From the NCBI GenBank assembly GCA_037127315.1, contig JBBBDQ010000346.1, forward strand, positions 4,416,001-4,480,000: a stretch of 64,000 nt of DNA, in the 5' to 3' direction. Below are positions 1 through 11,137 of this stretch, piece by piece. How positions within the stretch are numbered: position 1 is the first letter of the stretch; each line of letters begins with the position of its first letter. Below the pieces are notes generated by a model. It searched no databases. It worked only from the letters and a program-made list of their open reading frames with translations, and was not told where the DNA came from. The translations under genes were made by a program, and so were the position numbers. The DNA is from Ascarosepion bandense. Lineage: Eukaryota; Mollusca; Cephalopoda; Sepiida; Sepiidae.

Positions 1-1688
1 TAGAAAGAAGCTTTCTTGTTTTAGTATCCATTCGCCTGATGTCGTTTAGAGTCCAGTTTAAGATGTTGAAGCTATATTGGACAACTGGGATTGCAAGGCT
101 ATTAATGGCCATAACTCTATTCTGTGAATTTAATTCAGTTTTTAATATCATTCGTAGCCTTCTATAGTACTCTTTACGCACTATTTCTTTCATTTTTTTA
201 TGGTGAATGTTTTCGCTCTCATTTACACCTAGGTATTTATAAGCTTCTTCTGGTTTCAATTCTTTTATTGTTACAGCAGGGTCTAGGCTAATTGAGGATG
301 TTTCTTGTATTGATCCACGTAAAACTGTAGCTTTAGCACATTTATTCAAATTAAATTTCATTCCAATGTCTTCGCTGAAGCATTTTACAGTTTGCAGAAG
401 ACCTTCCAGCTCATTATCATTCTTAGCATATAACTTTAAGTCATCCATGTAAAATAGATGACTTATTTTCTTTTGGCCTATTTTATAACCACATTCTGTC
501 TTATTAAGTTGACTGGTTAGTGCTATTAATGATATGCAGAATAGTAAGGGAGATAAAGAATCACCTTGAAATATACCTCTTTTGATGTTGATTTCATCAG
601 ACTTATAGGTTCCATTTATATGATTGAGGTAAAGGGTTGTTTTCCATATAGACATGCACTGTTTGATGAAATTGATGATGACGGGCGATATCTTGTATAT
701 ATTTAAAGTCTTTAAAATCCAGGAATGTGGCACACTATCGAATGCCTTTCGGTAGTCTATCCAGGCAGTACTAAGATTTTTCTTTGTCTTGTAGCAGTTT
801 TCCAGGATCATTTTGTTAATTAGCAATTGGTCTTTACAGCCATAACAGCCACGTTTGCACCCTTTTTGTTCAAGCGGTATCATGTCATTTCTTTCTAAGA
901 ATAAATATGTTTGTTTTGTTAAAATAGATGTTAGTAGTTTATATGTTGTCGGAAGACATGTAATTGGTCTGTAGTTTTTCGGGTTGTTTGTGTCACCATT
1001 CTTGGGTAGAAGAAATGTAATTCCTTTTGTCATCCATTCAGGAATTTTAGTGGGATCGTCAACCATTTCTTGGAGTTCTTTGGCTATTTTTTTATGTGCT
1101 GCATTTAAATAATATAGCCAAAAGTTAGGAATTTTATCTATACCTGGAGTTTTCCAATTGTGTGCTTTTTTTAGTGCAAATTTAATATCATCTTCTGTAA
1201 TTCCAGACCATGTCTGTTCGGGTTTATTCTTCATTCGTTCTATCTCCTGCGTAATCCAATGTACTTCCTTGCTAGGTTCTTTAGGGCAAGCCCATATCTT
1301 TTCCCAGAACTGTGTGACTTCTTCCATTCTGGGGGGTACTGTCACTTCAATTCTTTTTTTACCTATTTCCCTGTAAAATCTCTTTGTATCAGTCTGAAAG
1401 ATCTTGTTTTGTCTGTAAAATTTTGCTCTTTTTTCATAGCGTCTTATTCTTTGAGCCTTCAGTTGGATTTTTTGCTTTATTTTTTCTTTATTTGATAAGA
1501 CGTCATTTTCATTCTTGATGTTATATTTTTTTACGGCTCTTCTGCTTTTCCTAGTTCTTACATTTATTTCTCTACTCAGTTCATCCAATATTGATAATTC
1601 ACTTCTAAGTTGTTCTATCTCTTTTTCTATTTTTCTTTTCCAAGGTGGAACTTCACGTCTACGAGACTGCCTTGTTTTTATTTTGATG

Positions 1689-1738
<50 letters not shown>
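1..1738 (-). CDS. R2-like non-LTR retrotransposon reverse transcriptase, partial (runs off left edge)
   Basis: An uninterrupted minus-strand frame covers about 579 codons with no stop, and it continues beyond base 1. Reading N to C, it has a charged, probably coiled N-terminal segment (about 1200-1690). Then come the RT blocks: KTPGIDKIPNFW (near 1130-1165), NPKNYRPITCLPT (near 960), CYGCKDQLLINK (near 830), AWIDYRKAFDSVPHSW (near 730-775), RGIFQGDSLSPLLF (near 540-585) and the catalytic FYMDDLKLYAKND with YMDD at 440-451. These match the target-primed RT of early-branching LINEs usually annotated 'type-1 retrotransposable element R2'. The 5' end reads into an (ATT)n microsatellite as poly-Asn and stops at 1739-1741, so the true N-terminus is missing or disrupted. 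No start codon is claimed. The intact frame suggests a fairly young copy. A C-terminal relic of the same kind lies at 37455-37905. Confidence 0.85.
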
Positions 1739-1739
<1 letters not shown>

Positions 1740-1740
1740 T
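1690..1740. repeat. (ATT)n microsatellite
   Basis: About sixteen perfect ATT units sit at the 5' edge of the R2-like frame. The following 1741-2495 is very AT-rich, with scattered ATT/TTA motifs and no recognisable gene or element. Confidence 0.9.
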
Positions 1741-2496
1741 ATTTATTTCTATTATTTAGGTTATATATTTTTCTAATTATAACATTATTATTATTTTTTA
1801 TTATTAGTGAAAGATTTTTATATATATCTTTATTATTATGTTTTATTATTATTATTACTATTAATATTATTCTATTTTTATTAATATTATTTAAGATCCT
1901 TTTTCTTTTTAATACTGTTATTATTATTATTAGTGTTTTTTGAAAAAAATTGATATATACATATATATTATTATTTTTATATTGTTATTATCTATTATTA
2001 TTATTATTATTATTCAAGATGGTTTACATTGTATTTTAATATTTTGTTTATCTTCTTCTTACTAAGAGTTATTATTTTCACTATATTTATAATATATTAC
2101 TACTAGTGGTTATATTGTAATTTATATTCGGATGTATGAATTATGATTTATTTTTTATTATAAATATATCCCATTGTAGGTATAATTTAATTTAATATTA
2201 AATCCCATGATGTGTTTCTGACAATGCATGTATTTGGAATTCTTTTTATATTTACTATTTTCTCTCTTTTTTTGCGTTTATTTTTCTAACGTTTCCTTTT
2301 TTCGTATATTTAATTATAAATTTTATTTTATTTTATTTTATAAGTTTTAATTATTTTAACTGAATTTTTCAAATAATATTAATAGTAGTCATTTTTTTAA
2401 ATGGTGTTAAAATTATGATTTACAATTTATTTATTTTTCACCGTAAACATATCCGATTATATTTTAAATTAAATTTCAATGTTAAATTTTCCACGT

Positions 2497-2757
2497 CAGT
2501 CAGTTTCGTGCCATACGTGAAACACGCTTGGGCGACCACGTCTCGAAAGAGACATGACTGACTGGTTGCCAGCCAAGGCTATAGATCCCAATCTGTCCTG
2601 TTATTTTAACCCATAACTGGAAGGAATAGACGGATTAATACCTTTCCCAAGGGTATTTGCGCCTAAGTTAATGCAATGGATTCAACTGGAATTCGAACTC
2701 GGCTCCCTGATTTCTCGTTTCGAGCCGATATCCACTGCACCACAACGCACATCCACG
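2497..2757 (-). mobile_element. S1 tRNA-derived SINE, internally deleted
   Basis: First of a dozen or so copies here called S1. Read on the minus strand it starts with a tRNA-like head: an A-box-like TGGTGCAGTGG and a B-box-like GTTCGAATTCC, the internal RNA polymerase III promoter. A body follows with CCCAATCTGTCCTG and GGTTGCCAGCC in the complement. It ends in a short hairpin around ATGTCTCTTTCGAGACAT and GACTGACTG. This copy lacks about 55 bases present in other copies (the stretch with CTGCGGTAGACTGG). Octopus genomes are known to hold several tRNA-derived SINE families; identity with a named one was not tested. Confidence 0.85.
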
Positions 2758-3102
2758 TCGAGACGCTATGTGGATACTTGATGTTAACATTAATTTCTCT
2801 GTATACTGTTCGTTTTCTTTCTTTTTCTGTTTCTTTCCTTTTTACTCTTCTTTTCATTTATCAATCATCTACTTTTTTCTCTTTTTTTTCTCTCCTTGTT
2901 TTTTTTTTTAATGAGCGAGGAATTTTTTTTATAAATTACCGTTACAAATGTCTATTTTAAATATGGACATGTGAGCGTCTGTGTATAAAATTTTGGTGGG
3001 GGATATTTTGAAGATTAACTGTTGTATCATTTGGGTCTGACGAGCCGCAAGGTCATCATTGTGCGGTGAAATATGTATGACACATGAAATTGTAGTATAT
3101 CT

Positions 3103-3104
3103 AA

Positions 3105-3154
<50 letters not shown>
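3103..3154. repeat. (TA)n microsatellite
   Basis: A pure TA dinucleotide run. The flanks 2760-3100 and 3155-3335 are T-rich or AT-rich and show nothing else. Confidence 0.95.
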
Positions 3155-3158
<4 letters not shown>

Positions 3159-3334
3159 TTTAATGCATTCATTGAGTTATTTCTCTTTAATGCATACGAA
3201 TATGGTTACGCTGATATAAAAAAAAACGGGCGTGATGGTAACAAAATTGAATTTAATGAACGTTGAGATATAACGAAATAAAAAATATATTGATATATAG
3301 ATACAATTAATACGGTAGTGATAAGATTTAATAA

Positions 3335-3338
<4 letters not shown>

Positions 3339-3401
<63 letters not shown>

Positions 3402-3500
3402 GACTCTCTGTCTCACTCTCTGTCTGCCTGTCTGTCTGTCTCTCTCTATCTCTTTCTCTATCTCTTTCTCTCTCTCTTTCTCTCTCTCTCTATATGTATA
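3339..3500. repeat. (TATC)n array grading into CT-rich repeats
   Basis: About fifteen TATC units pass into CTGT and CTCT repeats. Translations from this stretch (LSIYLSIY) are microsatellite artefacts. 3500-3700 holds only short degenerate TATC and TA runs. Confidence 0.95.
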
Positions 3501-3699
3501 TATTGGTCTGTCCACATCTTTATATATATATATATGTTCACAGATACTTATCAATCTATCTCTCTGACTATCAGTATTTTAAGTTGTTTCTTTCTATATC
3601 ACTCTTCGCATTATTTATCAATTTATCTATCTATATGCAGAATATGAATTATATATCTGAGTGTAATCATATTTTATTTTGATTCTGCAAATCAACGCA

Positions 3700-3746
<47 letters not shown>

Positions 3747-3756
3747 ATATATATAT

Positions 3757-3806
<50 letters not shown>
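3700..3806. repeat. Palindromic (ATCT)n-(TA)n-(AGAT)n microsatellite
   Basis: About 45 bases of ATCT repeats run into a short (TA)n centre and then about 48 bases of the complementary AGAT repeat. The whole block can fold into one long hairpin. Confidence 0.95.
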
Positions 3807-3807
<1 letters not shown>

Positions 3808-3928
3808 TGCCCGAATTTAATAAATAGATATGAACTAATGTAGATACACATCGACTTAGGTACATAGAAGATATAGAGAGAGAAAAAGTATGATGAAGAG
3901 ACAGAAAACGAAAAGATCGTTATAAACA

Positions 3929-3929
<1 letters not shown>

Positions 3930-4012
<83 letters not shown>

Positions 4013-4056
4013 GACAGGAGAGACAAAGAAATAGATAAACAGGCAATGTGTAGATA
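3930..4056. repeat. (CA)n, (TA)n and (GACA)n microsatellites
   Basis: CA dinucleotides (about 3930-3962), then TA, GA and GACA repeats, leading into a short GATA stretch that borders the candidate LTR. Confidence 0.9.
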
Positions 4057-4061
4057 GATAG

Positions 4062-4291
4062 TGTCATGGGTCCTTACCTGTAACTCCAAGAATGAACTAT
4101 TCCTAACACTATATATACTACGCCTCTCAAGAGAGAGAGAGGGTCGAGTTGGTAGTAGTTCACTCAAAACCAGACTGAGAGTCATAATAACACCTTCCAC
4201 ATTTTGCATGGTTATTGCTTGTTAATATATCTTTGTTATTGCTACCCTTGTGGTCGTGTTGTTCTTTTTGGACCTTAACCTGGTCCATAAC

Positions 4292-4292
<1 letters not shown>
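4062..4292. mobile_element. Candidate 231-bp solo LTR inserted in a GATA array
   Basis: A non-repetitive block interrupts a GATA microsatellite. It begins TGTCATGGGTCC and ends TGGTCCATAACA, giving TGT...ACA ends as in LTRs, with a TATA-like ACTATATATACTA near 4110. GATAG flanks both sides (4057-4061 and 4293-4297), which fits a 5-bp target duplication. Because the target is itself a GATA repeat, that duplication proves little. No coding sequence is present. It could instead be unique sequence between two arrays. Confidence 0.4.
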
Positions 4293-4337
<45 letters not shown>

Positions 4338-4345
4338 GAGCAAGC

Positions 4346-4388
<43 letters not shown>

Positions 4389-4418
4389 TTAATAGTCTTA
4401 GATGGCTATTACTAGCCT

Positions 4419-4477
<59 letters not shown>

Positions 4478-4485
4478 GAGCAAGC

Positions 4486-4524
<39 letters not shown>

Positions 4525-4525
4525 T
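4293..4525. repeat. (GATA)n array with a duplicated interruption
   Basis: Long GATA runs are interrupted twice by the same AGAGCAAGCA element (near 4337 and 4477), so the array expanded by duplicating a larger unit. 4526-5335 downstream looks like single-copy AT-rich DNA with no recognised gene. Confidence 0.9.
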
Positions 4526-5334
4526 AAAGTTGGCCATGTTACCATGTAAGCAGAAATAGAGATGAACAAATATAGATATGTAGATGACAAAGTGAGAAAA
4601 TGAGATGACGAGAGCGATAAATAAAGAGATACATATAAATAGAGTAAAATAGATCGATAGACAGAAAGCGAATTACACGCACCTACAATAAGTGGTACGA
4701 AATGATGTTTACGTATTAGAATCGATATCAGAAATAAATGTGCATTATTTCAAGCTATTTTCTTTCTCTATTCGTTTAAGTTTGAAAGACGCTTACCCCA
4801 TAAAAAATATGACACGAGCAAAAGGAGAAAATCTGAAATTTGTCACGCATCATGTTCGCGAGAAGCAGAAGCAGTCAGGAAATCTCGAGATCTTGCAAAG
4901 CTGACGGCTTAACAGGGTCGAATGAAAAGAAATAAAAATGTCGCCATACGCAAGAATAACGCGATATAATAAGAGCAAGATTGTGGACTTTGAGAATGGC
5001 AATTTTTCTGAAGTGATTTGTTCTTGTCTTGGTACTATGGCAATGGGAACAACAGATTTGAATGTCATCTCTGTGGTAGATGCTTTGGGATTTTGAAGGT
5101 CATGTTTTCGGACGGTCAGCTAGACGCCAAGTATATGAAAAGCATTTTTTTCTCTCTCTCTTTTTGTTAAATCTGTATGTTCTACTTCATGTAACAAATT
5201 TTCAATTCCTCTTTTCTTTTTTTTTTTTGGCTTTGGATTTCCTTCTTAAAGCCAAAAGAATTTACCAGTTTTTGAGATCAGTTTTCCTGCTTTTGTACTT
5301 TCCGTATCCTTTGGTGTATTTCTTCCTTAATTTC

Positions 5335-5658
5335 GGAGGTAGGCGATCATGGCCTTCCACATCTCCCTATCCTTGGTGGCACTTAGTACGCTTTCTCCTG
5401 TAACGTTTCTCAGTCCCCGTTCTGTCATCCACCTCTTCAGGCCTTTTAAATATGTTATCCGTTGCTTTCCCCCGTCTCTTTTTCCCTCTATCTAGCCTGT
5501 TAGTATCAGGTTCTCCAAGCCCTGCTTCCTCATTGCATGTCCCAGGAACTTAAGTTGTCTCTTCCTGATGCTCAATATTAATTTCCTTTTCGTTTCCATA
5601 ATTTTCAAAACCTCGTCATTGCCCACATGCTCGGTCCAGGATATCCGCAGCATCTTTT
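5335..5658 (-). pseudogene. RTE-like LINE reverse transcriptase, C-terminal fragment
   Basis: The minus-strand translation reads MLRISWTEHVGN, then ETKRKLILSIRKRQLKFLGH, then AMRKQGLENLILTG followed by a stop, then GKRDGGKQRITYL. This is the conserved C-terminal tail of an RTE/BovB-like (endonuclease-reverse transcriptase) LINE. Only the last 110 or so codons remain, with at least one in-frame stop. The frame breaks at 5658, where an unrelated repeated segment starts. It lacks the GAA tail seen in other copies. The function is decayed. Confidence 0.75.
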
Positions 5659-6190
5659 TCATTCGATCAAAGCCATTTTAACCATTGATCAGAGAACGCA
5701 GTTTTATATAGCTGCGAGTTTAGATATTTCCGAACGGGCTTGGCGCTACCTATGACATCCGTGTGAAAGTCTAGATCTGACGGCTCTACAAAAGTTTTTC
5801 GGTTAAGTCCAGTAGCTCTTGTCGCTCCTTCCAGAATGGATTAGAGGTTCCTTCCTAACCTATTGTTCAAATGTCAATATCGTTATTTTCTCTTCTTGCT
5901 GCCCATTTTAGTTGTTGCTGCAGTTGAAAGTCCTGAAGTGATTTGGTTTCTGTTATTTGGCTCAGATCTTTGCGATTATGTAGCGTCTGTTCAGAGCGAT
6001 CGAAGACGCATGGTCCTCACTGAGACCTAGAGTTTTCATTCGCTCAAAGCTATTTTAACCATTGATCAGATAACGCAGTTTTATACAGCTGAGAGTTTAG
6101 ATATTTCCGAACGGACTTGGCGCTACGCATGACATCCGTATGAAAGTCTCGATGTAACGGCTCTACAAAAGTTTTTCGGTTAATGTTTTT
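5659..6190. mobile_element. Paired direct repeat (TRIM-like): two 150-bp repeats around a 220-bp core
   Basis: Two direct repeats, at about 5659-5805 and 6034-6184, share TTTTAACCATTGATCAGA, GAGTTTAGATATTTCCGAAC and CTCTACAAAAGTTTTTCGGT with roughly 90% identity. They flank about 220 bases of non-coding sequence. The arrangement resembles a terminal-repeat retrotransposon in miniature. No clear primer-binding site or target duplication was seen, so a plain segmental duplication is possible. Confidence 0.45.
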
Positions 6191-6404
6191 GCTCTGTAGC
6201 AATTTACGTTAAGGTACGAACGCACACATAGCAATGCAAGTCCTATGCTCGAATTTCTTATCTTCCATATTAAATTTGTTATAACTCATCCGTACACCAA
6301 GACATCGTCTCATCATTTTACAGTTCAGACTACATCTAGTGCAGTCAGTTCTATGTTCGTTTTTTTTATCTCCTATACTGAATTTGATAAAACTGATCCA
6401 TACA

Positions 6405-6870
6405 AAATTTCTATAAATACTTTCACGGCTTCTGCTCCGATGAACTTAGATCACTGGTGCCCCCTAAATACGAATTTGCACGAGATACTAGATTAGCAAC
6501 TAGATCCCACCCTTTTACAGTGAAACCGATAAAATGCAACCGCAACTTCTACTCCAACGGTTTCTTTCCTCGCACTTCCCGACTGTGGAATTCCCTTCCA
6601 CATGATTGCTTCCCCGACGGCTACAATCTCCAGTAGTTTAAATGTAAGATCAATAGACACCTCCTAACACACTATCCTGCTCCCATTCTATCAAATACTC
6701 TTCCCATCTGCCCAACCCTCATCCTCGGTATCCTTACTCATCTGTCACCTTCCTCCTGACATTCCCTATGTCTAACCACTCTTTCTCTTTACCTTCCCCT
6801 ATGTAGCCCCATGCGCAATAGTGGCAGTGGAATGCCTTGCTTGGGGTGAAATGATTAAAAAAAAAATACA
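6405..6870 (+). pseudogene. Jockey/CR1-like LINE, RT C-terminus and 3' end
   Basis: The translation carries FYKYFHGFCSDELRS, then TRLATRSHPFTVKPIKC, FYSNGFFPRTSRLWNSLP and CFPDGYNLQ. This is the conserved C-terminal tail of Jockey/CR1-type LINE ORF2, broken by frameshifts and stops. The element closes with GCCTTGCTTGGGGTGAAATG and an A-run, a tail that recurs at 19285-19432, 54500-55090 and, inverted, at 20420-21090. It is dead on arrival (5' truncated). Confidence 0.75.
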
Positions 6871-6879
6871 CCAGAGTAT

Positions 6880-7073
6880 GTGAAGTATCTCTTATTTACA
6901 AATATATTATTTACAATATAAATTATTATTATTTACAATATATTATTTAATATTATTAATTATATTAAATTTATAATTATTTAAATTATTATTATTATAT
7001 TAATATATTATTTACAATATATTATTATATTACAATATATTATTTACAATATATTATTATATTACAATATATT
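6880..7073. repeat. AT-rich degenerate TATTATTTACAA repeats
   Basis: Short imperfect repeats of TATTATTTACAATA lead directly into the 33-bp minisatellite. Confidence 0.8.
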
Positions 7074-7664
7074 ATTTACAATAATAATAACAATATATTG
7101 AATAATATATTGAATAATAATAACAATATATTGAATAATATATTGAATAATAATAACAATATATTGAATAATATATTGAATAATAATATCAATATATTGA
7201 ACAATATATTGAATAATAATAACAATATATTGAATAATATATTGAATAATAATATCAATATATTGAATAATATATTGAATAATAATAACAATATATTGAA
7301 TAATATATTGAATAATAATAACAATATATTGAATAATATATTGAATAATAATATCAATATATTGAATAATATATTGAATAATAATAACAATATATTGAAT
7401 AATATATTGAATAATAATAACAATATATTGAATAATATATTGAATAATAATAACAATATATTGAATAATATATTGAATAATAATAACAATATATTGAATA
7501 ATATATTGAATAATAATAACAATATATTGAATAATATATTGAATAATAATAACAATATATTGAATAATATATTGAATAATAATAACAATATATTGAATAA
7601 TATATTGAATAATAATAACAATATATTGAATAATATATTGAATAATAATAACAATATATTGAAT
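7074..7664. repeat. 33-bp AT minisatellite, about 18 units
   Basis: The unit is roughly AACAATATATTGAATAATAT plus ATTGAATAATAAT, 33 bases, repeated nearly perfectly. A few units carry ATATCAATA in place of ATAACAATA. Because 33 is divisible by three and the unit has few stops, it stays open in several frames on both strands (ILNNNNNILNN on plus, NILFNILLLLF on minus). These are artefacts, not genes. 7665-8160 downstream is AT-rich with TATG/TA runs near 7790-7890 and no gene. Confidence 0.95.
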
Positions 7665-8170
7665 TTTGATTAGATGATGCATTATAATCAACACCCAACA
7701 CCGCAGACTATCATTCCACAATAATTAGTATTAATATCATCTTCATTAAATGAATTCTTACTCATTATTATTCAGTTTTGAATATATGTGTGTATGTGTA
7801 TAATGTATGTATGTAAGCGTATGTATGTATATGTATATATATATATATATATATATGGATATGTATATATATGTATATATATATATATATGGTGGATATA
7901 TATGCGTATGTAGTTTTTTTAAGTTTATAATTACTTTGTTATTACTATTATTGAGTGTCTATTTTCTGTTTCAATAATGGTGATAATAATATAATTATTA
8001 TTATTAATAATTGTGTTAATATTTCTATATATGTATATATATGTATTTTTATTTATTATTATTTGATTAATATTTCTTTAATTTGATTAATATTTCTTTC
8101 ATCTTAACTTTTTTTTTCTATTCAACTCTTTCAACGCTTATTCTACATCCATTAGCAATAATAATATTAT

Positions 8171-8610
8171 ATTGAATTCTTCATTAGAGGAATTATTTCT
8201 AACCACTACAGAAGGATACTGGGAATACTACATAAACTGAATTTGTGAACAACAACGAAATTTGAATGAAATGGAAACAAATAATAATATTAATATTAAT
8301 AATATTAATATTATTATTAATAATATTATATTGAATTCTTCATTAGAGGAATTATTTCTAACCACTACAGAAGGATACTGGGAATACTACATAAACTGAA
8401 TTTGTGAACAACAACGAAATTTGAATGAAATGGAAACAAATAATAATATTAATATTAATAATATTAATAATATTAATATTATTAATAATAATATTATATT
8501 GAATTCTTCATTAGAGGAATTATTTCTAACCACTACAGAAGGATACTGGGAATACTACATAAACTGAATTTGTGAACAACAACGAAATTTGAATGAAATG
8601 GAAACAAAAA
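8171..8610. repeat. Three tandem copies of a 111-bp LINE segment with ATT-rich spacers
   Basis: Units start ATTGAATTCTTCATTAGAGG at 8171, 8330 and 8498 (periods 159 and 168). The 111-base core appears identical in all three. The spacers are runs of AAT/ATT of slightly different length, which suggests a recent tandem amplification primed by the microsatellite. Confidence 0.9.
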
Positions 8611-8870
8611 AGATATTTATACTTAGAATCAGAAAAAGACAATCGAAATATTTAAGGCAGATAATGAAGAAACGGTGTTTAGTAAATTTGGCGCTCAGAG
8701 GTTGCATTGAAGGGATGGGGAGCCGAAAAAAGCAACGAATAACCTAACAAACTTGTCTAAATAGTTGCCAGAATATACTTTAAAAGGGAAAGAAAAATCA
8801 AACATTACTAAGAGCCTCAAAAGATAGGAAGTTGTGGGGAGACATGACTGTCCTCGTATTGAATGAAGAC
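8171..8870 (+). pseudogene. RTE-like LINE C-terminal relic with internal triplication
   Basis: After the third copy of a triplicated segment the sequence reads, with frame breaks, ETKKIFILRIRKRQSKYLRQ, LVNLALRGCIEGMGSRKKQR and LLRASKDRKLWGDM. This matches the conserved tail of the RTE-like LINEs seen elsewhere in the window. The 5' part (GYWEYYI...CEQQRNLNEME) occurs three times in tandem. No functional product is possible. 8871-9431 downstream has no recognised element. Confidence 0.65.
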
Positions 8871-9431
8871 ATTACAAAGATGAAGTATATATTTTATCTT
8901 AATTTTTGTTCGACCATTACAAATTTTTCCTCTTTAAAAAACAAATCCTATTTATTGACCTTGAGCTCTGCCGCGTTCTCGCTCACTTTCATTTTTTGTA
9001 GCAATTCTTTGAAGGAAAATGTGTAGAGTGTGGTCGTTTTATCCACACCACAGAGGTTCCATCTGGGAACATGGTTTGCAACAAAGTTTTTTGCTAGGAA
9101 CTACATTCCCCACCTCATACAACCCCAAATCTCTTCCCCGTGCGACTTTTTCTTTTTTAAAAATTAAATCCGAGTTGAAAAGACCAACAATTCAATACGT
9201 CAAGGAAATTAAAAAAAAATCAGACAAGGCAGCTAATTGCCATCGTCCCAAAACGTAGTTCCATGAATGCTTCCATCATCGATAAAGTGCATGGCTTCAG
9301 AAAGAGACTATTTCGTAGGACATTACATGCCGTATTGATAAGCGTTGTAGTTTTCTTTTTATAGCACTAGTCCTGATACTTTCTGATCAGACTTCGTATA
9401 TTCAGGTTTCAACAGAAATACTTATCACATC

Positions 9432-10380
9432 TTCTTCTTCCTTATGTGCCGTGTCCTTCCAGGACGTGGGCGATCATGGACTTCTACTTGTCTCTATCCC
9501 TTGTCGCTCTTAACATTTTTCTTCCCAAACCCCGCTTAGCCATCCACTCGCACACGCCCACCAAGTATATCCAGCACTGCTTTTCCCTGTCTCTCTCTTT
9601 CCCTCAATCTGTCTTGTGAGTATCAGATTCTCCAAGCTCTCCTTCGTCATTGGCTGTCTCTTTCTGATGCCAAGTAAACGTTTTCTTTTCGTTTGCGCCT
9701 ATCCAAAGTTTCCTCGTTGCTCACATTTTCGGTTCATGGTATCCTCAGCATCTTTCTGTAGAACCACATTTCTGTTGCTTTGAAACTATCCATCTTTGAG
9801 GAGATTAGCCAGCATTCGCTGGCATATAGAAAGATATAACACTCATAACAAATCGCATAACAGTCCAATATTCTTTTCTTTCCAACGAAATTTTTCTTTC
9901 TCTTAATACTCTGCTTAGCCTTTGAAATGCGTCTTTGGCTATGCCAATACGCCTTTGGCTTCCTGTGTCACACTTTCCATCCTCTGTCAGAACACTTCCC
10001 AGGTATTTAAATGTCTGCACCTGTTTAATCTAGTATACTCAACCTGTAGTTAGTGTTTTGGGGTCCTCTTTTTTGCTGATGACCATTCATTCAGTTTTCC
10101 TGTAGTTTATACTTTCATCTCATTTTCCCATGCTATCTTCTGTACCAGATCCTATATTTTCGTTACCGTGTCTGCTATCAGCACTCTATCATCTGCATAT
10201 CTTATGTTCTTCAGATTGTGGCCGCCAATGACGAATCCTGGCAGACCTTCTAGCTTTCTCAGAATTGTTTCACTGTATAAGTTGAATAAATCCGGTGAGA
10301 AGACACATCCTTTTCTTACACCCCTTTATATTTTCGTATATCTATTGAATTCATGTCCTGTCCGTGTGTGTGCGTTTGCT
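9432..10380 (-). pseudogene. RTE-like LINE reverse transcriptase fragment with YADD
   Basis: Minus-strand translation gives, in order, GVRKGCVFSPDLFNLYSE, GLPGFVIGGHNLKNIRYADD (catalytic YADD at 10188-10199), then FKYLGSVLTEDGKCDTGSQR, RIGIAKDAFQRLSRVLRERK and the tail with MLRIP-like and LGH-like blocks. The order is that of the RT palm, thumb and C-terminal region of RTE/BovB-like LINEs. Several frameshifts and stops break it. The 3' end (low coordinate) carries CTTCTTCTTC, the complement of the family's (GAA)n tail. The N-terminal endonuclease is absent. Confidence 0.8.
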
Positions 10381-11095
10381 CATATCCGCAGTTCTACACG
10401 GAATCGAAAATGATTATTTTATTTATATTGCCCGGCATATTCCTAAAATAGCTGCAATGTCCGCCATAGAAAAGCATTCTCGCTCTCATTTCTGACAATC
10501 AAACGGCAGCCGACACACATTAAATAAAATGACACGTGACTAAAAACCAATCAAACGCTTGATGTTTGCACAATTGTATTCAAAATGGCGGGCAGATTGC
10601 ACGGAAGCGAGATAATGAAGACGATAGTTTTCGCTAACCGCACAAAAGCGTTGCCAGTGACCTTTCCCGGAGAAGCTTCTTGAGTTAACTTAGTGAAATT
10701 ACAAGATGAAATTCTATCGATAGGTTTTTATTAAGAGATGAACAAGGATTACATTCATTGCTCCTGTTCTATTTTCTGGTTCGTGTTTATGTTGTTTTTA
10801 TTTTTGCATAAGCAGATGTGAAGGGCAGACATATTCTGTTGATTTGATATACGAAAAATCGGCATGTATATTAGCGATTCTCCCGTGCTATGTTATTTGA
10901 CAATTGGATTCATAACAAGTCTAAAGGAAAAAAGATTCTCATAAAAATTACTGAACATAAAGCTCTTCTAGATTTTCTAGAAAATTGCTATTTCATAGCG
11001 TAAATTGTTCGGCCGAGTATCTTCCTTTTGTTTATTTGTTTCAGTAGGTAGATTTCTTGCCTTTAAAATGTGTATCCGTTAACATTTCAGTATCG

Positions 11096-11100
<5 letters not shown>
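10381..11100. other. Single-copy-looking region, no recognised feature
   Basis: Contains a moderately GC-rich island near 10450-10690 with CpGs (for example GGCAGCCGACAC and AAAATGGCGGGC). Nothing repeats elsewhere in the window and no coding signature was seen. It is a candidate for host non-coding or regulatory DNA, without direct support. Confidence 0.4.

Positions 11101-11129
<29 letters not shown>

Positions 11130-11137
<8 letters not shown>

Noticed and set aside
7074..7664. CRISPR-like regular array
   Set aside because: Units are contiguous with no unique spacers, and the DNA is animal nuclear sequence.
7062..7721. Minus-strand 219-codon frame of IIIQYIIQYIV repeats and its partners in other frames
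   Set aside because: It comes entirely from the 33-bp minisatellite, whose length is a multiple of three; several frames are equally open.
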